Source: Variovorax paradoxus
GTDB lineage: Bacteria; Pseudomonadota; Gammaproteobacteria; Burkholderiales; Burkholderiaceae_C
Direction of reading: 5' to 3'
NCBI RefSeq assembly: GCF_030815855.1
Contig: NZ_JAUSXG010000001.1
Location: 2,418,001-2,482,000, forward strand
Length of the DNA: 64,000 nucleotides
Notes under the pieces: generated by a model
The model's input: only the letters and a program-made list of their open reading frames with translations
The model's database searches: none
What the model was told of the DNA's origin: nothing
Part shown: positions 35,717 through 43,379 of the stretch, one piece after another
Layout of the letters: each line of letters starts with the position of its first letter
Numbering within the stretch: the stretch's first letter is position 1
Program-made: the position numbers and the translations under genes

Positions 35717-36790
35717 CTACGGCAGGTTCTCGCGAAAAATCACCTGGCTGCGGGTGGCTTCCACACCCCCGAGCGCTTCGCGCCCGTCGCGCAAATTGGC
35801 GAAGATGCGCACGCAGTTCATCAGCGTCGTGTGCGGGCTTTGCGTAATCACCGCGTCCATGCTGCCGTCGATCAGCAGCGTGCGCGTGTCGGGCGTGAGC
35901 CCGTGCCCGATGAAGACCACCTTCTGCTCGCGTCCGGCCTCTTTCAGCGCCCGCGCCACGCCGTCGGATGCACCGCCGATGTTGTAGATGCCGCCCATGT
36001 CGGGATACTGCTCCAGCAGCGCGCGGGTCTGGCGGTAGTTCTTGCCGGCGTCGTCCTGCCCTTCGCGCAGGCCCACCACCTCGAGCCGCGGAAACATCTC
36101 GTCGATCACGTGCAGGAAGCCGGCTTCGCGCTCTTCGTGGGCCTTGTAGCTCAGGCTGCCCGCGATGAGCGCGACCTTGGCGGCGCGCGCACCGATGAAG
36201 CGGCCGATGAGGTAGCCCGCGGTGCGCCCGGCCGCGCGGTTGTCCAGCCCCACGAACGCGGCCCGCTCCGAGTTCGACAGATCAGAGATCAGCGTGACCA
36301 CCGGCAGCCCGCGCGCGGCCAGCGCCGCGACCGCCTCGCGCACCGCGGGGTGCTCCAGCGCCATCATCGCGATGCCGTCGCAGCGCTGGCCGTGGCGCCG
36401 CAGCGCGTCCGCCAGCTCCTGCGGATTGAAGCTCTCGATGAACACCGTGCGGCACTGCACGTTGAACGGCGCCCAGTGCTCCTGCGAATAGCCCACCATG
36501 TCGCCCAGCATGCGGATGAAACGGTTGGTGCCGGCGGGCAGCAGGAACACCAGCCGAAGCGGCGGCGGCGTGAGCGCCGCGTAGAGCTCGGGGCCCGGCA
36601 GGTAGTCGAGCTCGCCCGCGGCCTTGAGCACGCGCTGCACCGTGGCGTCGCGCACGCCGGGGCGGCGGTTGAGCACGCGGTCGACAGTCGCGGTCGACAC
36701 CTGAGCCGCACGCGCGATGTCGACCACGCGCGCGCGGCGCGCATCGGTCGGCATCGAGGTCGGCAACGGAGGTGAAGGGTTATCCCGCAT
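35717..36790 (-). CDS. LacI-family transcriptional regulator
   Basis: A 357-residue LacI regulator. HTH: VVDIARAAQVSTATVDRVLNRRPGV; the effector domain resembles periplasmic sugar-binding proteins (VTLISDLSNS, FVGLDNRAAGRTAGYLIGRF). 'VDRVLN' instead of VSRVLN is a known variant of sugar-acid and inositol regulators. An alternative start at 36754 would still hold the HTH. It is convergent with the island's last gene and divergent from the TRAP/RuBisCO-like operon, whose promoter region carries repeated TGCATC sites, so it is the likely regulator of that operon. Confidence 0.87.
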   Translation of the reverse strand: MRDNPSPPLPTSMPTDARRARVVDIARAAQVSTATVDRVLNRRPGVRDATVQRVLKAAGELDYLPGPELYAALTPPPLRLVFLLPAGTNRFIRMLGDMVGYSQEHWAPFNVQCRTVFIESFNPQELADALRRHGQRCDGIAMMALEHPAVREAVAALAARGLPVVTLISDLSNSERAAFVGLDNRAAGRTAGYLIGRFIGARAAKVALIAGSLSYKAHEEREAGFLHVIDEMFPRLEVVGLREGQDDAGKNYRQTRALLEQYPDMGGIYNIGGASDGVARALKEAGREQKVVFIGHGLTPDTRTLLIDGSMDAVITQSPHTTLMNCVRIFANLRDGREALGGVEATRSQVIFRENLP

Positions 36791-36823
36791 ACATCAAAAA
36801 CCATCAGGGTCGAGTTTGACCTG

Positions 36824-36884
36824 GATGATGCATCCTTTTATCTTCGCTGTGGCTCGAATTGAATGGTGCATCAGATTGCATCAA
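36824..36884. promoter_or_regulatory. TGCATC-repeat operator region between lacI-type and TRAP genes
   Basis: Three TGCATC cores occur within about 55 bases: GATGCATC (36827-36834, a perfect palindrome), TGGTGCATCA (36864-36873, one mismatch from TGATGCATCA) and TTGCATCAA (36876-36884). LacI proteins bind such short dyads. The first two are 38 bases apart centre to centre. They cover the gap between divergent genes, so they could control both. Confidence 0.55.
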
Positions 36885-36913
36885 CCGCATTCCGAAGATC
36901 CAGGAGACAAAAC

Positions 36914-37933
36914 ATGACATCGCTGACCCGCCGCAGTGCTTTGCGCACCCTTTCCGCCCTTCCCGCCGCCGGCATCGTGTCGGCCGTGCCGCGCATCGCG
37001 CGCGCCGCGGAGTTCTCGTACAAGTACGGCAACAACCTGCCGCTCAGCCATCCGCTGAACGTGCGCGCGCAAGAGGCTGCCGACCGCATCGCCAAGGAAA
37101 CCAACGGCCGGGTCGAGATCAAGATCTTTCCGAACAACCAGCTCGGTGGCGACACCGACATGCTCGCGCAGGTGCGTTCGGGCGGCATCGAGTTCTTCAC
37201 GCCGTCTGCACTCGTCATTGCCACGCTGGTGCCGGTGGCCGCCATCAACGCGGTGGGCTTCGCCTTCAACGACTACGCCCAGGTGTGGGGCGCCATGGAC
37301 GGCAAGCTCGGCGCCCACGTGCGCGGCGCCATCGCCAAGTCGCGCCTCTATGCCTTCGAGAAGATGTGGGACAACGGCTTTCGCCAGACCACGAGCAGCA
37401 AGGCCGCCGTCTCGAATGCCAAGGACATGGACGGCCTGAAGATCCGCGTGCCCGTGAGCCCACTGTCGATCTCCATGTTCAAGGGCCTGGGCGCCGCGCC
37501 CGCGAGCCTGCAGTTCAGCGAGGTCTACTCGGCCCTGCAGACGAAGATCGTCGATGCGCAGGAAAACCCGCTGCCGATCATCCAGGTGGCCAAGCTGTTC
37601 GAGGTGCAGAAGTTCTGCTCGCTCACCAACCACATCTGGGACGGCTACTGGTTCATTGCCAACGGCCGCGCCTGGGAGGCGCTGCCCGACGACCTCAAGA
37701 CCATCGTGGCGCGCGCCATCAACGACGCCGGCATGCAGCAGCGCGAAGACATCAAAAAGCTCAACGAATCGGTGGTCGGCGACCTGCAGGCCAAGGGCCT
37801 CACCATCAACCGCCCGACCGCCGACAGCTTCCGCGCCAAGCTGCGCGAGTCGGGTTTCTACGGCGAATGGAAAGGCCGCTTCGGCCCCCAGGCGTGGGCG
37901 CTGCTCGAAGGCACCGTCGGCAAGCTGGCCTGA
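36914..37933 (+). CDS. TRAP transporter solute-binding protein (DctP family)
   Basis: A 339-residue periplasmic receptor of the DctP family. The twin-arginine-like leader (TRRSALRTLSAL) is cut near RIARAAE. Family segments are YKYGNNLPLSHPLNVRAQEAADRI, IKIFPNNQLGGDTDMLAQVRSGG and QENPLPII. The carboxylate-binding arginine lies in MDGLKIRVPVS. Start at 36914 follows CAGGAGACAAAAC. Expected ligand from the operon: a sugar acid. Confidence 0.9.
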   Translation: MTSLTRRSALRTLSALPAAGIVSAVPRIARAAEFSYKYGNNLPLSHPLNVRAQEAADRIAKETNGRVEIKIFPNNQLGGDTDMLAQVRSGGIEFFTPSALVIATLVPVAAINAVGFAFNDYAQVWGAMDGKLGAHVRGAIAKSRLYAFEKMWDNGFRQTTSSKAAVSNAKDMDGLKIRVPVSPLSISMFKGLGAAPASLQFSEVYSALQTKIVDAQENPLPIIQVAKLFEVQKFCSLTNHIWDGYWFIANGRAWEALPDDLKTIVARAINDAGMQQREDIKKLNESVVGDLQAKGLTINRPTADSFRAKLRESGFYGEWKGRFGPQAWALLEGTVGKLA

Positions 37934-37939
37934 GCGGCC

Positions 37940-39847
37940 ATGGTGCATGAATCCACTTTCGAGGCGGCGACCCTCCTGGACGAGGACGTGGGCGCCGGCC
38001 CTTCGGCCAATGCGCTGAGCGGCATGGCCGCGCGCGCCGACCGCGTGCTCGGCGGCGCCGTCGAGGCCGTGGCCGCGCTGCTGGTGCTGGCCGAGATCTG
38101 CGTGCTGTTCGCGGGCGTGGTGTCGCGCTACGTGTTCCACGCGCCGCTGGTGTGGTCGGACGAACTCGCGTCGATCCTGTTCCTGTGGCTCTCGATGCTC
38201 GGGGCCGTGGTGGCGCTGCGGCGTGGCGAGCACATGCGCATGACGGCGCTGCTGCAGAAGGTGGCGCCCTCGACGCGCGCCATGCTCGACGCATTCGCCA
38301 TCGCGGCTTCGATCACGTTCCTGGTGCTCATCGTCTGGCCCTCGATCGACTACGCGCACGAAGAGTCGTTCATCGTCACGCCCGCGCTGGAAATCAGCAA
38401 CGCCTGGCGCGCCGCGGCCATTCCGGCCGGCATCGGCATCATGCTGGTGATGGCGCTGCTGCGGCTGATGCGCGTGTGCACAGGAAGGCAGATAGCAGTC
38501 GCGGTGCTCGGCATGGCCGCGCTGGTGGCCGCCTTCTGGCTCGCCGCGCCACTGTTCGCAACGCTCGGCAAGTTCAACCTGGTTGTCTTCTTCGTGGTCG
38601 TGGTGGCGGCCACGGTGCTTTCGGGCGTGCCCATCGCGTTCTCGTTCGCGCTCGCCACCTTCGGCTACCTGGCGCTCACCACGCGCACGCCGCTGCTGGT
38701 AATGGTGGGGCGGCTCGACGAAGGCATGTCGCACCTGATCCTGCTCGCGGTGCCGCTCTTCATTTTCCTGGGCGCGCTGATCGAGATGACGGGCATGGCA
38801 CGCGCCATGATCCAGTTCCTCGCGAGCCTGCTGGGCCATGTGCGCGGCGGCCTCTCGTATGTGCTGATCGGCGCGATGTACCTGGTGTCTGGCATTTCGG
38901 GCTCCAAGATCGCCGACATGGCGGCCATTGCGCCCGTGCTGTTCCCCGAGATGGTCAAGCGCGGCGCCAAGCCCGGCGACCTGGTGGCGCTGCTCTCGGC
39001 CACCGGTGCCCAGACCGAAACGATTCCGCCATCGATCGTGCTGATCACCATCGGCTCGGTCACGGGCATTTCGATTGCCGCGCTGTTCACGGGCGGGCTG
39101 CTGCCGGCCGTGGTGCTGGGCGCGGCGCTGTGCGTGGTCGTGTGGTGGCGCTACCGCCGCGAAGACCTGGGCGGCGTGCAGCGCTACAGCAAGCGCGAAA
39201 TCGGCAAGCTGCTGATGGTCGCGCTGCCCGCGGTGCTGCTGCCCTTCGTGATCCGCGCCGCCGTGGTCGAAGGCGTGGCCACGGCCACCGAGGTATCGAC
39301 CATCGGCATCGTGTACTCGGCGCTGGTCGGGCTCTTCGTGTACCGGCAGTTCGACTGGAAGCGGCTCAAGCCGATGCTGGTCGACACGGCCTCGCTCTCG
39401 GGCGCGATCATCTTCATTGTCGGCTGCGCCACAGCCATGGCCTGGGGCCTCACGCAGTCGGGCTTCTCGCAGGACCTGGCCCGCGTCATGGGCGCGCTGC
39501 CGGGCGGCGCCTACGGCTTCCTGGCCGTATCCATCGTCGCCTTCATCGTGCTGGGCAGCGTGCTCGAGGGCATTCCGGCCATCGTGCTGTTCGGCCCCTT
39601 GCTGTTTCCCATTGCCAAGGCCGCGGGCGTGCACGAGGTGCACTACGCGATGGTTGTGATCTTCTCGATGGGCATCGGCCTCTTCGCACCGCCCTTCGGC
39701 GTCGGCTACTACGGCGCATGCGCGGTGAGCAAGGTCAACCCCGACGAAGGCATCAAGCACATCTGGGGCTACATCGCGGCAATGCTGGTGGGCCTGGTGA
39801 TCGTGGCCGCCTTCCCGTGGTTCTCGACCGGCTTCCTGAAATTCTGA
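37940..39847 (+). CDS. TRAP transporter fused permease (DctQ-DctM)
   Basis: A 635-residue membrane protein joining the small DctQ domain (about residues 30-190, four helices, with VVSRYVFHAPLVWSDELASIL) to the large DctM domain (about 195-635, with VLSGVPIAFSFALATFGYLA and VPLFIFLGALIEMTGMARAM). Such fusions are a normal variant of TRAP transporters. The gene starts 6 bases after the receptor stop. It moves the receptor's ligand inward using the sodium or proton gradient. Confidence 0.9.
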   Translation: MVHESTFEAATLLDEDVGAGPSANALSGMAARADRVLGGAVEAVAALLVLAEICVLFAGVVSRYVFHAPLVWSDELASILFLWLSMLGAVVALRRGEHMRMTALLQKVAPSTRAMLDAFAIAASITFLVLIVWPSIDYAHEESFIVTPALEISNAWRAAAIPAGIGIMLVMALLRLMRVCTGRQIAVAVLGMAALVAAFWLAAPLFATLGKFNLVVFFVVVVAATVLSGVPIAFSFALATFGYLALTTRTPLLVMVGRLDEGMSHLILLAVPLFIFLGALIEMTGMARAMIQFLASLLGHVRGGLSYVLIGAMYLVSGISGSKIADMAAIAPVLFPEMVKRGAKPGDLVALLSATGAQTETIPPSIVLITIGSVTGISIAALFTGGLLPAVVLGAALCVVVWWRYRREDLGGVQRYSKREIGKLLMVALPAVLLPFVIRAAVVEGVATATEVSTIGIVYSALVGLFVYRQFDWKRLKPMLVDTASLSGAIIFIVGCATAMAWGLTQSGFSQDLARVMGALPGGAYGFLAVSIVAFIVLGSVLEGIPAIVLFGPLLFPIAKAAGVHEVHYAMVVIFSMGIGLFAPPFGVGYYGACAVSKVNPDEGIKHIWGYIAAMLVGLVIVAAFPWFSTGFLKF

Positions 39848-39884
39848 TCACAACAACACACTCACATCACCGGAGCCAACCGCA

Positions 39885-40424
39885 ATGAGTCGATTCCTCG
39901 GCGAGATCCGCCAGCTGGGCTATGTCGTGCACGACATCGAAGCCGCCATGGACTACTGGAGCACCACGCTGGGCGTGGGCCCATGGTTCTACAACCCCAA
40001 GGTGCCCATCAAGAACTACCGCTACAACGGCGAGGCGCACGAGCCGCACAACTCGGTGGCGCTCGCCAATTCGGGCTACGTGCAGGTCGAACTGATCCAG
40101 ACGCGCAACGACGTGCCATCGATGTACCGCGACTTCCTTCAGGCCGGCCGCACCGGCCTGCAGCACGTCGCCTACTGGACGGCCGACTACGACGCCGACC
40201 TGGCGCGCCTCACCGCACAGGGTTTCAAGCCGGTGATGAGCGGCGAAGTTGGCGAGCGCGGGCGCTTCATCTACTTCGACACCGAGTACCACCCGGGCAC
40301 CGTCATCGAGCTTTCCGAAGTGGCAGGGCCGAAGGGCAAGATGTTCGACCTGATCCGCAGCGCCTCCGAGGGCTGGGACGGCAGCGAGCCGGTGCGGCCC
40401 TTTCCCGACCTGAGCAAGCTGTGA
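39885..40424 (+). CDS. VOC-superfamily (glyoxalase/epimerase-like) protein
   Basis: A 179-residue vicinal-oxygen-chelate protein with two beta-alpha-beta-beta-beta units (LGYVVHDIEAAMDYWSTTLGVGP and LQHVAYWTADYDADLARLTAQGF). Probable metal ligands: Glu in VQVELIQ, His in LQHVAYW and Glu in TVIELSE; the first ligand, His in methylmalonyl-CoA epimerase, appears to be a Gln before LGYVV. An epimerase or isomerase role is plausible. Encoded directly before a RuBisCO-like protein, it may provide an isomerase step missing from the cluster. Confidence 0.75.
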   Translation: MSRFLGEIRQLGYVVHDIEAAMDYWSTTLGVGPWFYNPKVPIKNYRYNGEAHEPHNSVALANSGYVQVELIQTRNDVPSMYRDFLQAGRTGLQHVAYWTADYDADLARLTAQGFKPVMSGEVGERGRFIYFDTEYHPGTVIELSEVAGPKGKMFDLIRSASEGWDGSEPVRPFPDLSKL

Positions 40425-40426
40425 CG

Positions 40427-41695
40427 ATGGCGCCTGAACGCATCCGCGCGCGCTACCTGATCGAGACGCCGGTGGACCCGGCCGCCGTGGCCGAGGTGAT
40501 GGCCGGCGAGCAATCGTGCGGCACCTTCACACGCGTGGAGGGCGAAACCGATGCGCTGCGCGAACGCGCGCGCGCGACGGTCGAGGCGATCACCGAGCTG
40601 GAACCGGCCTCTTCGCCGAGCCTGCCGAACGCACTGCTCGAACGCAAGGGCACGCGCGGCCCGTGGCGGCGTGCGCATGTCGACATCTCGTTTCCCGTGG
40701 CGAACATCGGTGCCAACCTGCCGACGCTCGCGGCCACGGTGTCGGGCAACCTGTACGACCTCGGCGAAGTGACGGGCCTGCGGCTCGAATCGCTGCAGGT
40801 GCCGGCCGCCTACCGCGCGCGGTTCGAGATGCCGCGTGTCGGCATCGCCGGCACGCGGCGCGCCACGGGCGTGGCGAGCGGTGCGCTGGTCGGTACGATC
40901 ATCAAGCCGAACGTGGGGCTGTCGGCCGTGGAGACGGCGGCGCTGGTCGCACGGCTCTGCGCCGCGGGCGTCGATTTCATCAAGGACGACGAGGTCTGTG
41001 CCGACCCCGCGCATGCGCCGCTCGCCGAGCGCGTCCCGGCCGTGATGGCCGCCGTGCGCGCGCACCAGGAACGCACCGGCAAGCACGTGATGGTGGCCTT
41101 CAACATCACCGACGAAACCGATGCGATGAAGCGGCATGCCGATCTCGTCGAGCGCGAAGGCGGCTCGTGCGTCATGGCGAGCCTCAACTGGTGCGGCCAC
41201 TCGGGCATCCAGACGCTGCGGCGCCACACGGGCCTGGCGCTGCACGGGCACCGCAACGGCTACGGTGCACTGTCGCGGCACCCGCTGCTCGGTATTTCGT
41301 TCCAGGCCTACCAGACGCTCTGGCGCCTCGCGGGCGTGGACCACATGCACGTGCACGGCCTGCAAGGCAAGTTCTCGCAGCCCGACAGCGAAGTCATCGA
41401 ATCGACCCGCGACTGCTTCACGCCGCTCACCGATGCGGCGGACGACCGCGTGATGCCCGCCTTCTCGTCCGGCCAATGGGCGGGCACGGTGCCCGCCACC
41501 TGGGCGGCCATCGGCAGCGACGACCTGCTCTTCATGGCCGGCGGCGGCATCCTTGCGCACCCGGACGGCGCGGAAGCCGGCGTGACCAGCATCCGTCAGG
41601 CCTGGTCGGCTGCCCGAGCGGGCACCGCGCTGGCGGATGCGGCGAAACACGCACCCGAACTCGCACGCGCCCTCGCCTTCTTCGGCAGGCCATGA
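40427..41695 (+). CDS. RuBisCO-like protein, form IV (candidate 3-oxo-isoapionate-4-phosphate enzyme)
   Basis: A 422-residue RuBisCO large-subunit homologue without a small subunit gene nearby. Conserved: GTIIKPNVGLS with Lys160, the activation segment FIKDDEV (Lys186, Asp188, Glu189), LHGHRNGYG with His273 and Arg276, loop 6 GLQGKFSQ with Lys315, and the phosphate-binding AFSSGQWAG and GGGILAHPDGAEAG. The carbamate lysine is therefore present, as in acid-sugar RLPs. Pairing with a DUF1537 kinase (4-base overlap) matches the D-apiose branch in which a kinase makes 3-oxo-isoapionate-4-phosphate and an RLP (OiaT or OiaX) cleaves it. The exact reaction is not decided. Confidence 0.82.
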   Translation: MAPERIRARYLIETPVDPAAVAEVMAGEQSCGTFTRVEGETDALRERARATVEAITELEPASSPSLPNALLERKGTRGPWRRAHVDISFPVANIGANLPTLAATVSGNLYDLGEVTGLRLESLQVPAAYRARFEMPRVGIAGTRRATGVASGALVGTIIKPNVGLSAVETAALVARLCAAGVDFIKDDEVCADPAHAPLAERVPAVMAAVRAHQERTGKHVMVAFNITDETDAMKRHADLVEREGGSCVMASLNWCGHSGIQTLRRHTGLALHGHRNGYGALSRHPLLGISFQAYQTLWRLAGVDHMHVHGLQGKFSQPDSEVIESTRDCFTPLTDAADDRVMPAFSSGQWAGTVPATWAAIGSDDLLFMAGGGILAHPDGAEAGVTSIRQAWSAARAGTALADAAKHAPELARALAFFGRP

Positions 41696-43020
41696 CCTCC
41701 GCTCCGACCGTCGTCTATTACGGCGACGATTTCACCGGCGCCACCGACACGCTCGGCACCGCGGCGCGCGCGGGCCTGCGTGCCCTGCTGTTCCTGGAGA
41801 CGCCCGATGCCGCGCGGCTCGAACACGCCGGCCCGCTCCACGTGCTGGGCATCGCGGGCGCGGCGCGTGCGATGACCCCCGAGGCGATGCAGGCCGAACT
41901 GGGCCCCGTCGCCGCGCTGTTCCGTTCGCTCGGCGCGCGCGTGCTGCACTACAAGACCTGCTCGACCTTCGACAGCGCACCGCACATCGGCTCCATCGGC
42001 GCCGCCGTGCGCGCGCTGCGCACCGCCGTCGAGCAACCGTGGACGGCCATCGTCGGCGGCCAGCCCAACCTCGGCCGGCATTGCCTGTTCGGCCACCTGT
42101 TCGCCGCGGCGGGCGCCGGCGGCGAGGTGTTCCGCATCGACCGGCATCCGACGATGAGCCGTCACCCCGTCACGCCGATGGATGAGGCGGACCTGCGGCT
42201 TCACCTCGCCAGGCAGGGGCTGGCCGATGTGCGCTCCATACCGTTCACCGCCGCGTCGCAGGGCACGGATGCGCTCGGCGAGGCGCTGCAGCGCACGTTG
42301 CAGCAGCCCTTTTCCGGCACCGGCGCCGTGCTGTTCGACGTGGCCGACGCAGCGCAGCTCGCAACCATCGGCGAGGTGCTGTGGGCACAGGCCAGCCGTG
42401 CCACGCTGCTTGCGGTGGGGCCGAGCAGCGTGGTCGACGCACTGGCCACGGCGCTCGGACCAAAGCATGCCGATGCACCGGCAGAGCGGCCGCGGGTGGC
42501 CCCCGCACGCGGCCCCGTGCTGGTGCTGGCCGGAAGCCTCTCGCCTGTGACGGCGCGGCAGGTGGCGGCGGCGCAGTCTTTCGACACCGTGTGGCTCGAC
42601 GCACCGATGCTCGCGCAGCGGGATGCCGCCACGCTGGCGCGCCACGCCCGGGACATCGTGAACGAGCTCTCCCGCGGCCGCAACGTGCTGGCCTGCACGC
42701 GGCCCGCAGAGGCGCAGATGCCGCCCGTCGCCGGATTCGATGCGCAGGCGCTCGCGCGCGCCGGTGGCGACCTGCTCGCCAGGGTGCTGGCGATGGTGCC
42801 GCTGCAACGCGTCGGCATCGCCGGCGGCGACACCTCGAGCCACGGCGTGCAGGCGCTCGATGCGTGGGGGCTGTCCTATGTGGCGGACATGGGGGCCGGC
42901 GCCTCGCTGTGCCAAGTGCACAGCGACCACCCCGCGCTCGACGGCATGGAGATCATGTTGAAGGGCGGCCAGATGGGCTCGGCCGACGTGTTCGAGCGCC
43001 TGGTGCACGGCATCGCCTAG
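41692..43020 (+). CDS. DUF1537 acid-sugar kinase family protein (OiaK/OtnK-like)
   Basis: A 442-residue four-carbon acid-sugar kinase family member. N-terminal YYGDDFTGATDTLG holds the catalytic aspartates; KTCSTFDSAPHIGSIG and VGGQPNLGRH are substrate segments; the C-terminal nucleotide-binding part has AGGDTSSHGVQAL and MLKGGQMGSADVFERL. These kinases phosphorylate 3-oxo-tetronates or 3-oxo-isoapionate with ATP. It starts within the stop of the RuBisCO-like gene (ATGA at 41692-41695), which ties the two together. Confidence 0.87.
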   Translation: MTSAPTVVYYGDDFTGATDTLGTAARAGLRALLFLETPDAARLEHAGPLHVLGIAGAARAMTPEAMQAELGPVAALFRSLGARVLHYKTCSTFDSAPHIGSIGAAVRALRTAVEQPWTAIVGGQPNLGRHCLFGHLFAAAGAGGEVFRIDRHPTMSRHPVTPMDEADLRLHLARQGLADVRSIPFTAASQGTDALGEALQRTLQQPFSGTGAVLFDVADAAQLATIGEVLWAQASRATLLAVGPSSVVDALATALGPKHADAPAERPRVAPARGPVLVLAGSLSPVTARQVAAAQSFDTVWLDAPMLAQRDAATLARHARDIVNELSRGRNVLACTRPAEAQMPPVAGFDAQALARAGGDLLARVLAMVPLQRVGIAGGDTSSHGVQALDAWGLSYVADMGAGASLCQVHSDHPALDGMEIMLKGGQMGSADVFERLVHGIA

Positions 43021-43176
43021 AGCCCTTCACGCAGCCAGCGGGGGCCGGCTCGCTCGCCTGGCGTGCGTGTCCGGCCTTGTGCGCCGCCGCACCAGTTCCG
43101 AGCGCGGGCTGCGCTGGAGCGCCCGCTTTGGCGGCCGCGTCAGGTGCGTCTCACGGCAAAACCGCGATCGCGTGCG

Positions 43177-43193
43177 CAGGCACGGTCTTTGCA
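43177..43193 (+). promoter_or_regulatory. candidate sigma-54 promoter of nirB
   Basis: CAGGCACGGTCTTTGCA at 43177-43193 matches the -24/-12 consensus (TGGCACG-N4-TTGCA) with one change in the first box and the exact GG-N10-GC spacing (GG 43179-43180, GC 43191-43192). Transcription would start about 43204, leaving a leader of some 176 bases. Nitrite and nitrate assimilation genes are often under sigma-54/NtrC control, which supports the call. Confidence 0.65.
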
Positions 43194-43218
43194 TGACCAG
43201 GAGATCACGGTGTAACGA

Positions 43219-43346
43219 AGCACCGCTTTGGTGTGGTTTTCGCGGTCTTGCGAATACCCGGCGCAGGAAGCGCCAGCACCTTCAGCCCGCACTCTGCGGG
43301 CAACCCTCCCCCCAACCCCGTCCGTCAATGCAGCCCGCCAGGCTGC
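43219..43346 (+). promoter_or_regulatory. hairpin-rich leader of nirB with NtrC-like dyad
   Basis: Four stems follow one another: CACC/GGTG with loop GCTTT, GGCGC/GCGCC with loop AGGAA, GCCCGC/GCGGGC with loop ACTCT, and GCAGCC/GGCTGC with loop CGCCA. The first also reads as an NtrC-like GCACC-N5-GGTG site. Nitrate-assimilation leaders in several proteobacteria fold into hairpins bound by ANTAR antiterminators, which recognise paired six-base loops; here the loops are five bases, so that model does not fit as it stands. Confidence 0.45.
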
Positions 43347-43379
43347 GTTGCGGCATTTGCATTTGAAAGGCCCCACCCC

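Larger units (their letters stand above)
43021..43379. other. intergenic control region of the nitrite-assimilation operon
   Basis: This 359-base region has no gene. It holds a candidate sigma-54 promoter (43177-43193), an NtrC-like dyad overlapping the first leader hairpin, and four hairpins between the promoter and nirB, each with a 5-base loop: 43221-43233, 43260-43274, 43285-43301 and 43330-43346. The first 150 bases are GC-rich without a clear terminator for the kinase gene upstream. Confidence 0.6.

Noticed and set aside
36881..39760. 959-codon minus-strand open frame opposite the TRAP genes
   Set aside because: Very high His, Arg and Ala content and full overlap with two well supported genes.
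43077..43095. TTGTGC-N7-GCACCA as an NtrC site upstream of nirB
   Set aside because: The half-sites face outward (GTGC then GCAC), opposite to the NtrC consensus GCAC-N7-GTGC.
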